64,000 bases of DNA from Liopterus haemorrhoidalis (GCA_963971575.1 OZ020612.1:65718869-65782868), one strand, 5' to 3'. Shown: positions 34,318 to 45,430, counted from the first letter of the stretch. Translations and numbers: made by a program. The notes: a model not told the origin generated them from the sequence alone.

Positions 34318-35984
34318 CAGCGGTTCCCAACCTGTGCTCCTCGGAGCCCTTAGTGCTCCGCGTGCACTTCTAAGGGGCTCAGCAGCCGTTCCAGAAAATA
34401 AAATTGAATAAAATCAAAAGAATTGGAAATAAAAAACAGAATCAAAATAATAAAACTGGAAATGACATTCTGAAAGAAAATTGGCCAAATTGTATGTATG
34501 TCTAAGTGATTTCTGACTCTAGCTGATTTATGACTCTATGACTAGCTGGAATGTGATCGGCGAGATGCATTTTTGTTTGAATAATCTGCGTGTATTTTGA
34601 TTATTTGCTTCATTTTATAAAAATCTGTCTATCTATCAATATGTGAGCTGTGAAAGAGAAAAGTGATTTTATATTAACTAAAAAATCTACCCGCTCCCCC
34701 GTAACATTACTTCTAAATACCATTAATTTGTAAGACATAGGGTAGGCCTAGGGGTTCCGTCATAGAAATTGATTCTAAAAAGGGCTTCGCAAGTAAAAAA
34801 GGTTGGGAACCACTGGTCTAGAGAAAAATTGGGGCTTTAATCGTTTAAAACGTTTTGAGATAATGACAATTTTTTGAATGGCATAATTTACATTATATGT
34901 GAAAATTGTAAAATAAAAAAAAATCACAACTCAAAAATGGTTAGAGGAAACAACCTGACGCTAAAATTTTTGGATTCCTCGTAGTTTATTAAGTCTAGAA
35001 AAAAATTGAGGCCTTACTCGTTTTGCGTATTTTAAAATTATGACAAATTTTAATATGGCGTGATTTATAGAAATATTCATCTTCGCATGGATATATCTCA
35101 AAAACGAAATGCAATAAAGACCTGCGGTTGAAATTTTTGAATTCTTGAGGTCTTAATTAACTTGTACCCAGATTTTGAAACAAAAAATTTTTTTGAAATT
35201 TTTTCATTTTTTTTAAATTTTTTTGAAAATTTTGAAAATTGCTTACTAAAAAATGGTTAGGGATATAAATATGCGGCTTGAAACTTTAAAATTCTACTAC
35301 ACTGTTTAGTCTAAGAAAAAAATTAGGCTTAAATAAACATATTATTAAGTTTTGTAGGGGCAGTAATCCAAAATCCTTGAAAATGGCAAAAAATCGAAAA
35401 AATCGTAAGGGGTAGACCTTAAAAAAATCGTGATTTTGAAGTAAAAAATTTTTGTCTCCAATTTTATTGAAAATTGGTACAAATATGCATTTTCGGTCAG
35501 AGATCAAGAAAATTTGGTCCATCTTGAAGTTTGGGCAAAAGTTTTGGAATTATAGGCAAAAAACTAACCTAAATCAGCTCTAACTCAAAAACTAGGAAAG
35601 CATGAATTTTTAAAATATTTTTTTCAGAATCCTCACCCCAAAATTAGCCTAAAACTATATTTTGACTAAAATCGGAGTCAAAAAAATTTTGACCAAAATT
35701 TTCAAAATTTTGGAATTTTTTTTTTTGATTTTTGTACGAAAATTGGTATATTTATATATTTTTAGCCTTAGATCACAAATATATGGTCAGTTTTGAGTTA
35801 CGGTCTAAAATTTTGATATGTAATATGACCAAATGTAATATGTGAGCTGTGAAAGAGAAAAGTGAATTTATATTAACTTAAAAATCTACCCCTTCCCCCG
35901 TAACAACACCCGAGGCCTAGGGGCTCCATCATCGAAATTGATTCTAAAAAGGGCTCCGCAAGTAAAAAAGGTTGGGAACCACTG
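34318..35984 (-). mobile_element. Composite hAT element carrying repeat F
   Basis: Outer TIRs CAGCGGTTCCCAACC (34318-34332) / GGTTGGGAACCACTG (35970-35984) with perfect 8-bp TSDs TTTTAGAG (34310-34317 and 35985-35992). A second right TIR, GGTTGGGAACCACTG, lies inside at 34801-34815. The roughly 175 bases before each right TIR are duplicates (TGTGAGCTGTGAAAGAGAAA to AAGTAAAAAAGG). Between them sits inverted repeat F. The whole thing therefore moved as one unit with two alternative right ends. Confidence 0.9.
34820..35818 (-). repeat. Dispersed non-coding repeat F, minus copy
   Basis: About 1 kb matching 15820-16822 in inverted orientation. Very A/T-rich with internal diverged repetition. It lies between the two right-end copies of the composite hAT, so it was carried as cargo. 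No coding frame is conserved between copies. Confidence 0.85.
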
Positions 35985-36013
35985 TTTTAGAGGATCGGAG
36001 AACAGTTAATGCT

Positions 36014-36398
36014 GAATGGTAAACAACAATTTGTTTGCCAGAAGTCATCGACAAAATCAGGAAAAACAACCAAAAACGTCGCTTCATTCTTCATCATGGC
36101 AATGCAAGCTCCCACACAGCACGTCAAACAATTGATTATTTGAAGGAGAAAAACATCGAATTAATGTTTCATTGCCCGTATTCACCTAATTTATCCCCTA
36201 ACAATTTTTTTTTTGTTCCCCAGTGTCAAACAAAAAATGCGTGGACTGCGATTTTCATGACCTCAAGAAGCCGTTGAACCTTTCGAAAATCATGTTTTTG
36301 AGATACCAACTTCAGAGTGGAAAAAATATTTCGAGAATTGGTTTGAAAGCATGCAAAAGTGTATAAATCTTAAAGGCGAATATTTTGAAAATCAATAA
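36014..36398 (+). pseudogene. mariner transposase C-terminal half, catalytic residues lost
   Basis: The frame starts CLPEVIDKIRKNNQKRRFIL then HHGNASSHTARQTI and HCPYSPNLSPNNFF, a classical DD34D mariner. The second catalytic Asp (H-H-D-N) is Gly and the third (P-N-D) is Asn. After about 36215 frameshifts intervene, but IPTSEWKKYFENWFESMQKC and INLKGEYFENQ can be read to a stop at 36398. The N-terminal half and both TIRs are absent. Confidence 0.88.
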
Positions 36399-36837
36399 AA
36401 CAATCTGTTCAAAAAAAAAATGTTTTTTTCTTCAAACGGATTATAATGCTAACATTACATTGTTCAATACATTCGGTAGAAATGATCCAATTTTTTACTA
36501 GTAACAAAATGTGAACATTTTTATACTAGTAAATAGTTCATATAGTTATCAACAGATGGCACTGATGGCAGCAGTCGGCATAAACAAAACATCTGTCAAT
36601 TTAATATGTTTGTAGCATGGTTTGTAGTGAATTCAAAAGTTAGTTACGTTATTAGTGAGTTACTTTATTATTATTTTGTGATCATTTTGTGATTAGTTAC
36701 AAAATACACAATATAAAGATCAAAAATTAAAAAATGTCTCAACCAATTCAATGTACATCGTCGGAATTAGCAGCAATAGCATCTGAAACTATAAAGTCAT
36801 AAGTATTTATGGTTGCAAATTTTTAATACCTACGCTT
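36399..36837. other. Unassigned stretch
   Basis: No supported feature. Confidence 0.4.
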
Positions 36838-36966
36838 GAAGAAAAAATAGTATATGTCACTCGGAGTAGAACGCCTTTTTTGTGCTTCGCTCAATATGCA
36901 ACATTTGAGCTCAGTACAAAAAAGAGCTCGTTCTACTCCTAGTAACATAATATACTATTTTTCTTA
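36838..36966. repeat. Short foldback repeat
   Basis: About 45-base inverted arms: GAAGAAAAAATAGTATATGT and GGAGTAGAACG on the left, CGTTCTACTCC and ATATACTATTTTTCTT on the right, around a roughly 40-base loop. Likely a foldback MITE; no TSD identified. Confidence 0.7.
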
Positions 36967-36984
36967 GTTTTTGTAAAAACTTAA

Positions 36985-37115
36985 AAAGTAGCACTCGTAT
37001 AATAAAACAATAGTTTAAATAAATCAAATTATTTTTCGAGGCCCGGTCAAATTTATTAAATGATCGGTGCCGGTCCTCAGACCAGCGGTTAAGAAACACT
37101 GGTGTACACAATCCT
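36985..37115 (-). repeat. hAT-end-like fragment
   Basis: Contains GGTCCTCAGACCAGCGGTTA and AGAAACACTGG, which on the minus strand reads CCAGTGTTTCTTAACCGCTG, resembling hAT terminal repeats. No partner end. Confidence 0.4.
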
Positions 37116-37221
37116 ACAAAAAGTAACCGGCTTGAAAAGAATAAAATAATCATTGCGTTATATGACGCAACTCACGAGCGCCATTTTATTTACGATTATT
37201 TATTTTTTGTCATAACAGAGG

Positions 37222-39012
37222 TAGTACAGGAAATGAAGCTCAAAAAATGACAAAACCTCGCAATTTTTTCGTCCAGCATCGATTTGGATAAAAATTTGGA
37301 TTTAGGTTCATTTCACCCTCTAGTTCATTTTCTACATTGTGCCGTTGTACGCTTTTTGTTTTTTAAGGGTGAAAACTACCCCTAATTGTAAAAAATTATA
37401 AAATAACATTTTAAACCTTAATATGGGTAAAATTTGGTTTGGATTAGCTAAATATGGATCGTTTTATGCTTTAGAATACAATTTTATAATGTTTCAACCC
37501 TTAAAAATCAACCCTTGTTGGATTAAAAAATGATTTCATCTTGCATCGATTTGCACCAATATTTGAAATTAGGTTCGCGTCACCCTCTACTTCAAATTTT
37601 ATATCATGCTCATGGGCACTGTTTATTTTTTAAGGGTGAAAACTACCCCTAATTGTCAAAAATTATAAAATAACGTTATAAACCTTAAGATGGGTAAAAT
37701 TTGGTTTGGATTAGTTGAATAATGATTGTTTCATGCTTTGGAATACAATTTCTAATGTTTCAACCCTTAAAAACCCACCCTTGTTAGAGCTTGATATAAA
37801 AAAAATTACTTCGAACCATGCTATTCGAATGTTTCGAAAAAAAATTTATTGGTTTTTTAAACATAGCTCCTTCATTTTTAGTAATAGAAAGTTTTTTCAA
37901 AAATGATTTTGTAGGGCTTTTCAAGAGCTATAAGACTATGTAAATTAAATTCCTTAAGATCCCTTAGTTTTTAAATGGGGTGAGTTTGAAGGGCTCGAAT
38001 AAGGTGGTGTTCACTTGTAAATAGAGGTTTTAAACGGCTATATCTCGCCAAATATTCACTTTACAGAAAATATATGCACAGAGAAATTTAAGTCATTAAA
38101 AAAGCTACAATTTAGTGCTCTATCATTTTTTTCGTATCTCCAGTAATTTCGGAGATATTTTGAAGAAAAGGGTGAAAAATACGAAATCGCAAAAAATCGT
38201 TTTTTCTTTAAACTCCAATTTTTCTAAAATTAGGCATTTTAAATTGGTCAAACTTCTTGGGTGTACTGAAAATACATATAAGAAGAGAACCACAGAAGGG
38301 TGAGAATCAATTTTAATTAGGGGGGTAAATAGGGGGTTGTTTTCACTGATTTTTTCGTAGAAAAAAGTAGGTACCGACCTTATTTTGATCATAAGTCGCT
38401 TAATTTTTATGCTAGAGACTTTTTTATTTTTTTGTTTGAAAGGTCTAATCAAATACTTTAAAAAAGATTGAATGAGTTTTCCTCGAAAAATGCAAATTTT
38501 TCCTGTTATTTGACTTTGAATCTTTCAAATTATGCATTTGGCGAAAAAAAGTTAACCATTAACATGCCGTATCTCGGTTCGTATTGGTCGTAGAAAAATA
38601 ATAAAAAAAGAGTTTTATTTGTTTTTTAAAAGCTACAATTTTGTTTTCTACAGTTTTTTTGATAAAATGCATATTTTTCGAGTTATTCGCAAAAAACTTT
38701 TTAAAAACATCGATTTTTTCGTCGAAAAACTGTTACTTTCAACCGCGAAAGCTCAAAAAATATTAGTTTTACGAAGAAAACGTAAAGAACATTTTTTTCT
38801 TAGAATTACTTTTCCCATCGATTCCTATAGTTAAAATGTAGTAAAAAATTTCCACCCCCGAGATGGGGTGGCAACCACCCCCAAGGTTTTAGCGTACACC
38901 GGCATGATGTAGAAAATGATCCTTGGGCTATTCCCTACCTTCTGTGAAAATTTCACGTAATTCCATGCTGGACGAAAAAATTGCGAGCCAAAATGCTTCA
39001 TTTCCTGTACTA
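37222..39012. mobile_element. Unclassified 1.8-kb TIR element, non-coding
   Basis: Perfect 18-base TIRs TAGTACAGGAAATGAAGC / GCTTCATTTCCTGTACTA, with homology continuing after a short gap (CTCGCAATTTTTTCGTCC, GCAT). Both sides are flanked by AGG (37219-37221 and 39013-39015), a candidate 3-bp TSD. The interior has a tandem pair of about 267-bp units (37286-37790) and many short related phrases such as TATCTC(G/C) and GAGTTATTCGCAAAAAACTT. No frame with homology was recognised. Confidence 0.75.
37286..37790 (+). repeat. Tandem duplication, about 267-bp unit
   Basis: Two adjacent diverged units share TTAAGGGTGAAAACTACCCC (37363 and 37630), GGGTAAAATTTGGTTTGGAT, and CAACCCTTAAAAA followed by ACCCTTGTT. 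Internal to the 37222-39012 element. Confidence 0.85.
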
Positions 39013-39015
39013 AGG

Positions 39016-39529
39016 CACAAGAGCATAATTTCATTAAATGAAATGACAACAAAAAATTAACAAAAAGCCTATAAATTATGAACATATAAAATACAAACAA
39101 TTTAACAAAAACTAATGAAAACATGTTATTTTTTTTGTGAATTAATTAAAATTTTATAGTGGATATTGTATGAAACATTACGGAAATGTAACTAATAGGC
39201 ATGATGAAAGTTTCTGTACATAAAATTGTACGGTATGTAAAAAATGTAAAAAAATAGCCATTCATCGGAATATCAATCCAATGTGGAAAATATGAAGAAT
39301 GGTTAGACATTCGATAGGGAAAAGTCTCAAAATACTGTAAAGGAGGTAATTTTAGTATTGTTTCAAAAATTAGATTCTACAAAATATTTAAAATGATCTA
39401 TTTCTTGGAAAGGGAACTTAACGATAAGTGCAAACATATTTATTACTGTATCTTGAACCCTTAATATCTTAACAAGAACAGGAGGTCGTAAATACTATAT
39501 TACTTTACAAATATGTCAAATTATTAGAT
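39016..39529. other. Unassigned stretch
   Basis: No supported coding or paired repeats. Confidence 0.4.
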
Positions 39530-39531
39530 TA

Positions 39532-40163
39532 CCGTATATTTCGGACCATAAGACGCACCTTTTTACGCAGAAAAATCGTCTTAAAATTGGGGTGCATCTT
39601 ATGGTCCTAATGTATAGGTACGTTTAAAAGTGTGGAATCAATTCAGAGCGCATAAAACCGAATCAACCAAGAATATATAATAGAAATGAATACAGAATCA
39701 GCTGTCATTTCTGGAGAATTTACAAGTCAACCACCCTTTGATGTGTCGATTAATAAACCATTTAATAATTTTATGCGGGAAGAGTGGAACAAACGGATGA
39801 TAAAGCCAAATCACGATGTTAACAACAGCCGTATGAAACAGACAATTTCAGAAGTATCTGGGTAAAAAATTCATTGGAAGCTGGAAAAGAAAAGACGATT
39901 ATAAAGTGTTTTAAGAAATGCGGTATAAGCAACGCATTGGATGGTATCGAAGATGACTTGGTTTTTGAAGAGATTGACAATAGTTTAGACGAAAATAATA
40001 CGAACAGTAACATTAACGAGACGAGTGATAGTACAGAGAGTGAAGATGAACAGAATGTTGCTGGTACAAGTTATGGTAATAATAAATATTTTTTCTGAAA
40101 ATTGTCTCATAAATTTGGGGTACGTTTTATCGTCCAGTGCGGCTTATGGTCCGAAAAATACGG
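39532..40163 (+). mobile_element. pogo/Tigger-type transposon, deletion derivative
   Basis: TA (39530-39531 and 40164-40165) flanks TIRs CCGTATATTTCGGACCATAA / TTATGGTCCGAAAAATACGG. Each end has a second copy of the GGACCATAAG-type motif further in, inverted on the left side (GGACCATAAGACGCAC, then GGGTGCATCTTATGGTCC). 632 bp with the C-terminal part of a transposase. Confidence 0.92.
39686..40098 (+). pseudogene. Tigger-type transposase C-terminal part
   Basis: The frame PFDVSINKPFNNFMREEWNK then KQTISEVSG and a stop, matching the region just after the catalytic core of pogo/Tigger (jerky-related) transposases. A one-base shift at about 39863 restores the reading VKNSLEAGKEKTIIKCFKKC then GISNALDGIEDDLVFE, with an acidic/serine tail ending at 40098. 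The CENP-B HTHs and DDE core are deleted. Confidence 0.88.
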
Positions 40164-40289
40164 TAGACGTATTCGGACCACATATGGAAAACAATTAATC
40201 TTTGTCTTGAAATATAAACAATAATTTAGGTTATTTTTGATTATTCTATCTAAATTATTATCAATAAATTGTCATACGTTTTTGAAATA

Positions 40290-40640
40290 GGCCACAGAGT
40301 CCACACTCTGTAGGTTGTGCCACCACCATCCTGAAACCATTATGTACATTCTGTTTGCTTGTCCATCTCTTGTAGCGTCTAGCTACGTTGTCTCAATATA
40401 ATGCTGCTTTACGCGTGCTCTACTACCATCTTAGACATGCCTATGGTATTGACCAAATACCAGTTATACCGTACGTTCCTTCTGATATAGAATCGGTGGT
40501 GGAAAATTCCAAGTGCCGCATTTATTGGAATTACTCTTTCCCTACCTCAAAGTTACTGACAGCCACTAAGCTGGAGGATCATCAATATCAATACCAAAAT
40601 GTTTGTGATCAAATTTTCAAGTCCAACTGAGAAGAATATC
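40290..40640 (+). pseudogene. LINE protein C-terminal fragment
   Basis: The frame has CPSLVASSYVVSQYNAALRV then IPYVPSDIESVVENSKCRIY, WNYSFPT. This matches the region downstream of RT in non-LTR elements (H-x-x-N, then Y-x-P-x-x-V-L-E-x-x-x-x-x-x-Y-W). Frameshifted afterwards; the reading can be followed loosely to about 40800. It leads into a 3' sequence also found inverted at about 51310-51500. Confidence 0.6.
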
Positions 40641-40829
40641 TCTCTCAAGGAGGAAGAAAAGAGGTCCAATATATGGATCTCTTGTCCGAGCTTAGTAAGC
40701 TCTATACAGGATATAAAGCTGCATATTACCGGGTATGTAATCCTGATAGTTGAAGTTTTGAGTGGTATGAAAACCTCCTATCGAAAAGAAATTGAGCCCA
40801 TTTCCTCCTGCAGATCTTCTGCCACCTCT

Positions 40830-41053
40830 CTGATCTGCAGGCGGAAAGCAGTTTTGCTCGGGTCATTCCGCATTGTCTGGGAACTGGATCTGGCGCAATT
40901 TCCTCGTTTGCATATCGCCAGAGTTTGGGATGCAGTCGTGTGAATTTAGCTCCACTAGTCTCTACTATTACGTGGCTCAAAATATTACTGAAGTTTGTGA
41001 TTAGTGGCCGCTTGTCAAGACCTGACAGATCCCAAATAATAATAATAATTTAT
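40830..41053 (+). repeat. LINE 3' terminal region with (AAT)n tail
   Basis: CTGCAGGCGGAAAGCAGTTT-type sequence to TGACAGATCCCAAATAATAA and an AAT tail (about 41035-41050). Matches, inverted, 51310-51500, which carries a longer (ATT)n tract at the corresponding end. It follows the LINE coding remnant at 40290. Confidence 0.75.
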
Positions 41054-41069
41054 CTGTGCGAAGTTAAAT

Positions 41070-41187
41070 TTTGTTATGGCCATGTATTTTGCCTTGCTGA
41101 CATTCATATAAAAGCTATATTCTTTGCTAACAGCATGAACCCGACGAATAAGAAATCGAATATCTTGAATGTTGTCTGTCAAAACTA
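41070..41187 (-). pseudogene. LINE reverse-transcriptase palm fragment
   Basis: Minus strand: VVLTDNIQDIRFLIRRVHAV then SKEYSFYMNVSKAKYMA, the segment immediately after the F-A-D-D active-site motif (D-x-x-x-L-x-x-x-I-x-x-V...Y-x-x-x-x-N-x-x-K-T-K). The Y/FADD itself is not preserved. It faces the preceding plus-strand LINE piece tail to tail, so two insertions meet here. Confidence 0.65.
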
Positions 41188-41528
41188 CAGTGTTAAATAT
41201 AGAGCGAAAATATATTTTTCAGCGACGTAAGAAAATGTTTACCATAATATGGTTTATTAGTAGCAACTAGCAACATTGTGTTAATAATAACCTAATTGAC
41301 AGAGTAAAACATCTTTCATTATTAGTAAAATTGATCATGTGTGTCGTGTGTATTATCCTGTTGGCCCATAGTCGGCTAGGACAGCGAACATAAACCAATA
41401 AAGGCACATTAAATTCGAAATTGCCCGTCGTAATGAACGCGATCGTAGATTAATCACACAGTGTCCAGAACACTGTTCGTTTTAACCATTAAAACGCATG
41501 TCACAACTCAAATATTTAAAATATTATT

Positions 41529-41592
41529 ATAAAAATTAATGTGAAATATATATTTACACATATTTCAGGGTTTTGTAAGTATTTAATAAATT
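41529..41592 (+). repeat. Family-2 5' end fragment
   Basis: Matches the family-2 start (hairpin diverged to GTGAAATATATATTTACAC, then ATTTCAGGGTTTTGTAAGTA). Only the first 60-odd bases are present. Confidence 0.65.
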
Positions 41593-42350
41593 TAAGACAC
41601 CAACAGAATACTAGATGTCTATGACAATATTTTTTTCCGGCTTTGTGTGAGTTGGAATTTCATATATATTTATTTTCTTCTCTCAAGAGGTTCGTGAAAC
41701 TCCTTAAAAGTGTCCTCAACACTTCCATACTACTTCTGGTTCACTACACGCTACCGGGTTTCTCAAACAAAAATGCTTGGGAGGTTCGTCCGACTCCGGT
41801 GATGGTTTACTCACGACACCTTTGTCTCTCATAAGATTTTTTACAGTTCATGAATTTCTCTAATTATGTTTAGGCGTATTGTCCTACTGAAAGACAATTT
41901 CTATGTCCATATTGTGCACTGGTTCTTCGAAATTTTTAAATTAATTAATATTTCTTCAATCACTTTTTTTTTCACTTTTAAGATATGTGTACTTGTTTAT
42001 TTTTTAATAAATATTGTACATGATTACTAAAAATATGATTTGTCATTAATTTTAAAATACATCTATATGCAAAATCTAAATTAAAAAATAAATAAGGTTT
42101 TGTGGGAAACTTTAGGAGATATGATTCATTATTAGAAAAGGTTGATACTGTCAATTTAATCAAGTCTCCGAATGTACACTATTGCAGACCATTTATTCAC
42201 AATATTAATTTTTACTGTTATAAATATTTGAGACTAAAACACAATTTCATTTTTATAACCGCAAACAACTTCTTGATGCACATGAAAGTTTCAAACGTAA
42301 TTCCAGTAGCAGAAGTAGGAAGAGCAAAAAGAATCGAAAGGAAAGCAATT
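41593..42350. other. Unassigned stretch
   Basis: AT-rich; no supported coding. Confidence 0.4.
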
Positions 42351-42515
42351 ACCTGAAACCATCACGATGAAACAAGGTAACAGGGGATAGAAATGTAAGC
42401 TGGATAACTGCACCAGTTAGCTTTAGAATTTTTAAACAAAGATCGGTACATTACAGTATATTGTTAAACTTTTGTCTAATTAGTTCGGGGAATTTCATAT
42501 TCAAGTTAGTTTCGA
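42351..42515 (-). repeat. 165-bp direct repeat, left copy, with splice-donor-like edge
   Basis: More than 95 percent alike by eye to 46011-46178. Read on the minus strand it ends GTGATGGTTTCAG then GTAATT (right copy GTAAGT), a splice-donor-like edge, and an open frame LTGAVIQLTFLSP precedes it in both copies. It may be a duplicated exon or simply part of a repeat; I cannot name a family. A shared CATCATGATTCAACCT block follows further right in both copies. Confidence 0.6.
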
Positions 42516-42879
42516 ATAACAAAAGTTCAATTAAGTAGTTCGATTCAACTTAAATATTATAATTTTATTATTACAAGTATAATAAAAATAGATAAATGTT
42601 CAGTGCTTATGTAGTTATGTTTTCTTTTGAAATTAAGAGTACAATAAACAATTTTTAAATGCTAAGAATCGCCTGTAAGCTCCAAATTCATCATGATTCA
42701 ACCTATTGTTTCAATTATTTTAGTTTGAAGTATAAAAGAGAAATAAATCATTTATAGTAGTGAAATACTTATAAATCAAATAATACATTGTTAATTGAGA
42801 AATACGATAGTATTATGCAATAATAAATAATGATAATTAAATTTGTAATTATTGTTATTAGTGAAACAAACTCGTACGC

Positions 42880-44533
42880 TACGGAATTCGCGACAATGCT
42901 CTCGTTATCATCAAAACATTTCTAACCAAGAGGAAGCAAACCAATGGAAGCCTGTCTGAAATTTGTGCTCTTGAAGTTGGTGTTGGACAAGGGACAATAA
43001 TTGGACCGTTGCTATTTATACTGTACATTAATGACCTTCCAAAGAATGTTAATGCATTCACTATCATTAGAGCCCTGCGCGGATAAGCTTTTCTGTATCC
43101 GCATCCGATCCGCATCCGCACATCCATGATCCGCATCCGATCCGCATCCGCAGCTTTTGTAAATAACAAATCCGCATCCGATCCGCATCCGCAAAAATAT
43201 CCGCACTATCCGCACTACAGGTTTTGCTGTCAGTTTGGAAAGAACTAACATATTTCGCCTGTTTAGGTAATCTCTGCTTTAAAACGCTACTGAAAATTTT
43301 TGGATTTACCAGCTTATTTATTACTAACCTAACCTAAGGGACTCCAAAAGTTTTAAGGCCTAAATGCGCTAATAACTTATTTAAATCTAGAGAGAGATAA
43401 CAATTTTGGGGGGCCTAAGCGTTCTTTTTCGTTGGGAGTAAGTGGCGTGCTGCTTTTTTTAATATTGAATTTAAAAAAAAATCAGAAATGTTACTTGATA
43501 AGAAGGTGCTTCATATTTTTAGGATCAAGTAATTCTCTTACGCCATTTCGCGCATGAGTTAGGCGTTGTAACTTTTTCAAATAGCAACATGTGTCATTTT
43601 TCAAATTTTTGGGATCTGCAAGACTTTTTACTTCGGGTAGTATAAAAAAATTGGCAGGTTACATAATAAAATATTCGAGAAAAAATTATGTAGGTAAATT
43701 TTGGTATTTAAATAAAACTTACTAATCATTTTTATGTAAAAAAAAACCTTTATCAGATTTAAAAGCCAGAATTAGAGCAGAGGTAGTAAGAATTACGTCG
43801 AAAGTGTACCAGGAAACTTTTGTCCAAAATATTATTTTCTATAATATATTCAATAATAAAAAGAAAGTTTAGTTGATTGTCTCAACTCAGTCTTGATCAT
43901 GGACAATTGTCTTAATAAAAATAACATAAAGTGAGATTGAATGCTACAAAATATCATGTATATACAGACAACCGAAAATAACCGAGGACTGCGTAGTCAG
44001 AACACAATTGCTTGTTTCTCCGAAAGTAACCGAAGATTTAATGTTCACGCGGATATTGCGGATAAGCGGATATGACATTTAATCCGCATCCGATCCGCAT
44101 CCGCATGGTTTAAATGATAATTTATCCGCATCCGCAGAAAAGTTGCGGATATCCGCGGATAATCCGCGGATACCCGCGGATTTGCAGGGCTCTAACTATC
44201 ATCTATGCAGACGATACTACATTTATAAATAGCGGGGTATAGTCTAATCAAATACAGGAGAGTATTAACAAAACAAAAGCCGAGGCCATCAAATGGTTCC
44301 ATGAAAATCATCTCAAACTGAACGGGAGTAAGACACCACGACATAGTTTTCAGCTTAAATAAGACAAGAGAGACCTATATGAAACGGAAACAATTAAGTT
44401 TCTAGGTTTCATGTTAGATTCCAAGCTAAACTGGACATAGCATACAAATGCTACTGCTAAAAAATTGATCACATACAACTTTATGCTTCACAAAGTAATA
44501 AATCATGTTTCTTTGGAATCGGCCAAATTAGTA
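42880..44533 (+). pseudogene. LINE reverse-transcriptase remnant split by a hAT
   Basis: Part 1 (42880-43067): RDNALVIIKTFLTKRKQTN then VGVGQGTIIGPLLFILYIND, the RT G-x-x-Q-G-x-x-x-G-P block. Part 2 (from 44203): IYADDTTFINS, the catalytic Y-A-D-D, then AIKWFHENHLKLNGSKT, then IKFLGFMLDSKLNW. Several stops lie between blocks. It ends abruptly at 44533, where a DD37D transposon is inserted. Jockey/CR1-like. The hAT at 43068-44194 separates the parts exactly, with its TSD. Confidence 0.88.
43068..44194. mobile_element. hAT element with GCATCC/GCGGAT subterminal arrays
   Basis: TIRs TAGAGCCCTGC / GCAGGGCTCTA with perfect 8-bp TSDs ACTATCAT (43060-43067 and 44195-44202), inserted in the LINE RT. 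Both ends carry clusters of ATCCGCATCCG or its reverse complement (about 43085-43210 and 44045-44180), typical of transposase-binding subterminal repeats. No transposase in the 1.1-kb interior. Confidence 0.93.
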
Positions 44534-44535
44534 TA

Positions 44536-45428
44536 CAGGGTGCGCGGCCAAAATCCGGACAAATTAATCAATTGTTTCAAACTATATTTTTTATTGTAAA
44601 AATGAAAAAGTTAACAAAAATTTTCTTGCTAAATAATGTGCAATTTCATAGAGAAGAAATTTATTCAATGTATCCCCCAGTTGCTTGAATAACCGCCTCC
44701 AATCGTGGTCTGAAGCGTTCGCATGCACGTTGTAATGCGTTACGGACCATATCATTGAAAGCTGCTTTAATAGCGATTTGAAGTGATGCTACATTTGGAT
44801 GTCTGGACTTATTCGTGACTCTTTCAATCACGCTCCATACATAAAAGTCCAAAGGATTCAAATCAGGGCTGTTGGGAGGCCAGAATTCTTTTGACCAAAA
44901 CATGTCAACATTGTCCGACAACCAGTTTTGCACTAAGTGACTAGTGTGGGCGGGTGTACCGTCTTTCTGGATGATTTGACGCATAATTGTTTCACTGACT
45001 CCGACCATTGATGACAATTTTCGAATCGACTGTCCTGGATCTTGCAAAATCAGCTCCTGAGCGCGTTGAATGACCTCAGGCGTCCTGACAACGTGCTCCT
45101 TCGAGTGTATCTTCCTCGCTGGTGTTGCAGCACCTTCCTTCGACTCCTCCGACTTATTGTATTTCGCGACGACATCATAAACCGTCGATCTCGGGTAGCC
45201 AAAAAATCGAATAATTTCTGTCGCTGAGCGCCCAGCGCGAATACTTTCAATTATGGCAGCTCTTCGGTTATATTCAGCACTTTGTTTCAACATTGCGACT
45301 ATTTTGAGGTTATGACTGCTTAGTACATGCGTACAGCTATTTAAAGAACCAATGGCGACAACTTAAAGTGATATAGAACAGCAGGAAATTCAAATCTAAT
45401 TTTGTGCGGATTTTGGCCACGCACCCTG
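44536..45428 (-). mobile_element. DD37D (maT-like) mariner, deletion derivative
   Basis: TA (44534-44535 and 45429-45430) flanks TIRs CAGGGTGCGCGGCCAAAATC (with CGGA) / the near-perfect reverse complement ending CACGCACCCTG. 893 bp, with a minus-strand transposase lacking its centre. Confidence 0.93.
44661..45293 (-). pseudogene. DD37D transposase with internal deletion
   Basis: 210 codons, uninterrupted. N-terminal HTH SATEIIRFFGYPRSTVYDVV, second HTH SIRKLSSMVGVSETIMRQII, then directly QKDGTPAHTSHLVQNWLSDN with the second catalytic Asp and WPPNSPDLNPLDFYVW with the third. 37 residues lie between them, the DD37D spacing. The segment with the first Asp (about 130-140 residues in relatives) is missing at the MRQII/QKDG junction, in frame. 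DNA binding may be intact while catalysis is not, so the product could act as a TIR-binding inhibitor. Confidence 0.93.
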
Positions 45429-45430
45429 TA

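Noticed and set aside
36911..37153. 80-codon minus frame as a gene
   Set aside because: Spans a foldback repeat arm and a hAT-end fragment; no protein family resemblance.
38123..38834. 109- and 71-codon frames
   Set aside because: Inside a non-coding TIR element; composition is Phe/Lys/Ile from A/T runs and nothing is conserved.
43085..43210. Regular GCATCCG repeats looking like a CRISPR or regulatory array
   Set aside because: They are subterminal motifs of a hAT element with verified TIRs and TSD; no unique spacers of uniform size.
42879..43251. Frames rich in MRIGCG/DADRMRI
   Set aside because: Translations of GCATCC arrays.
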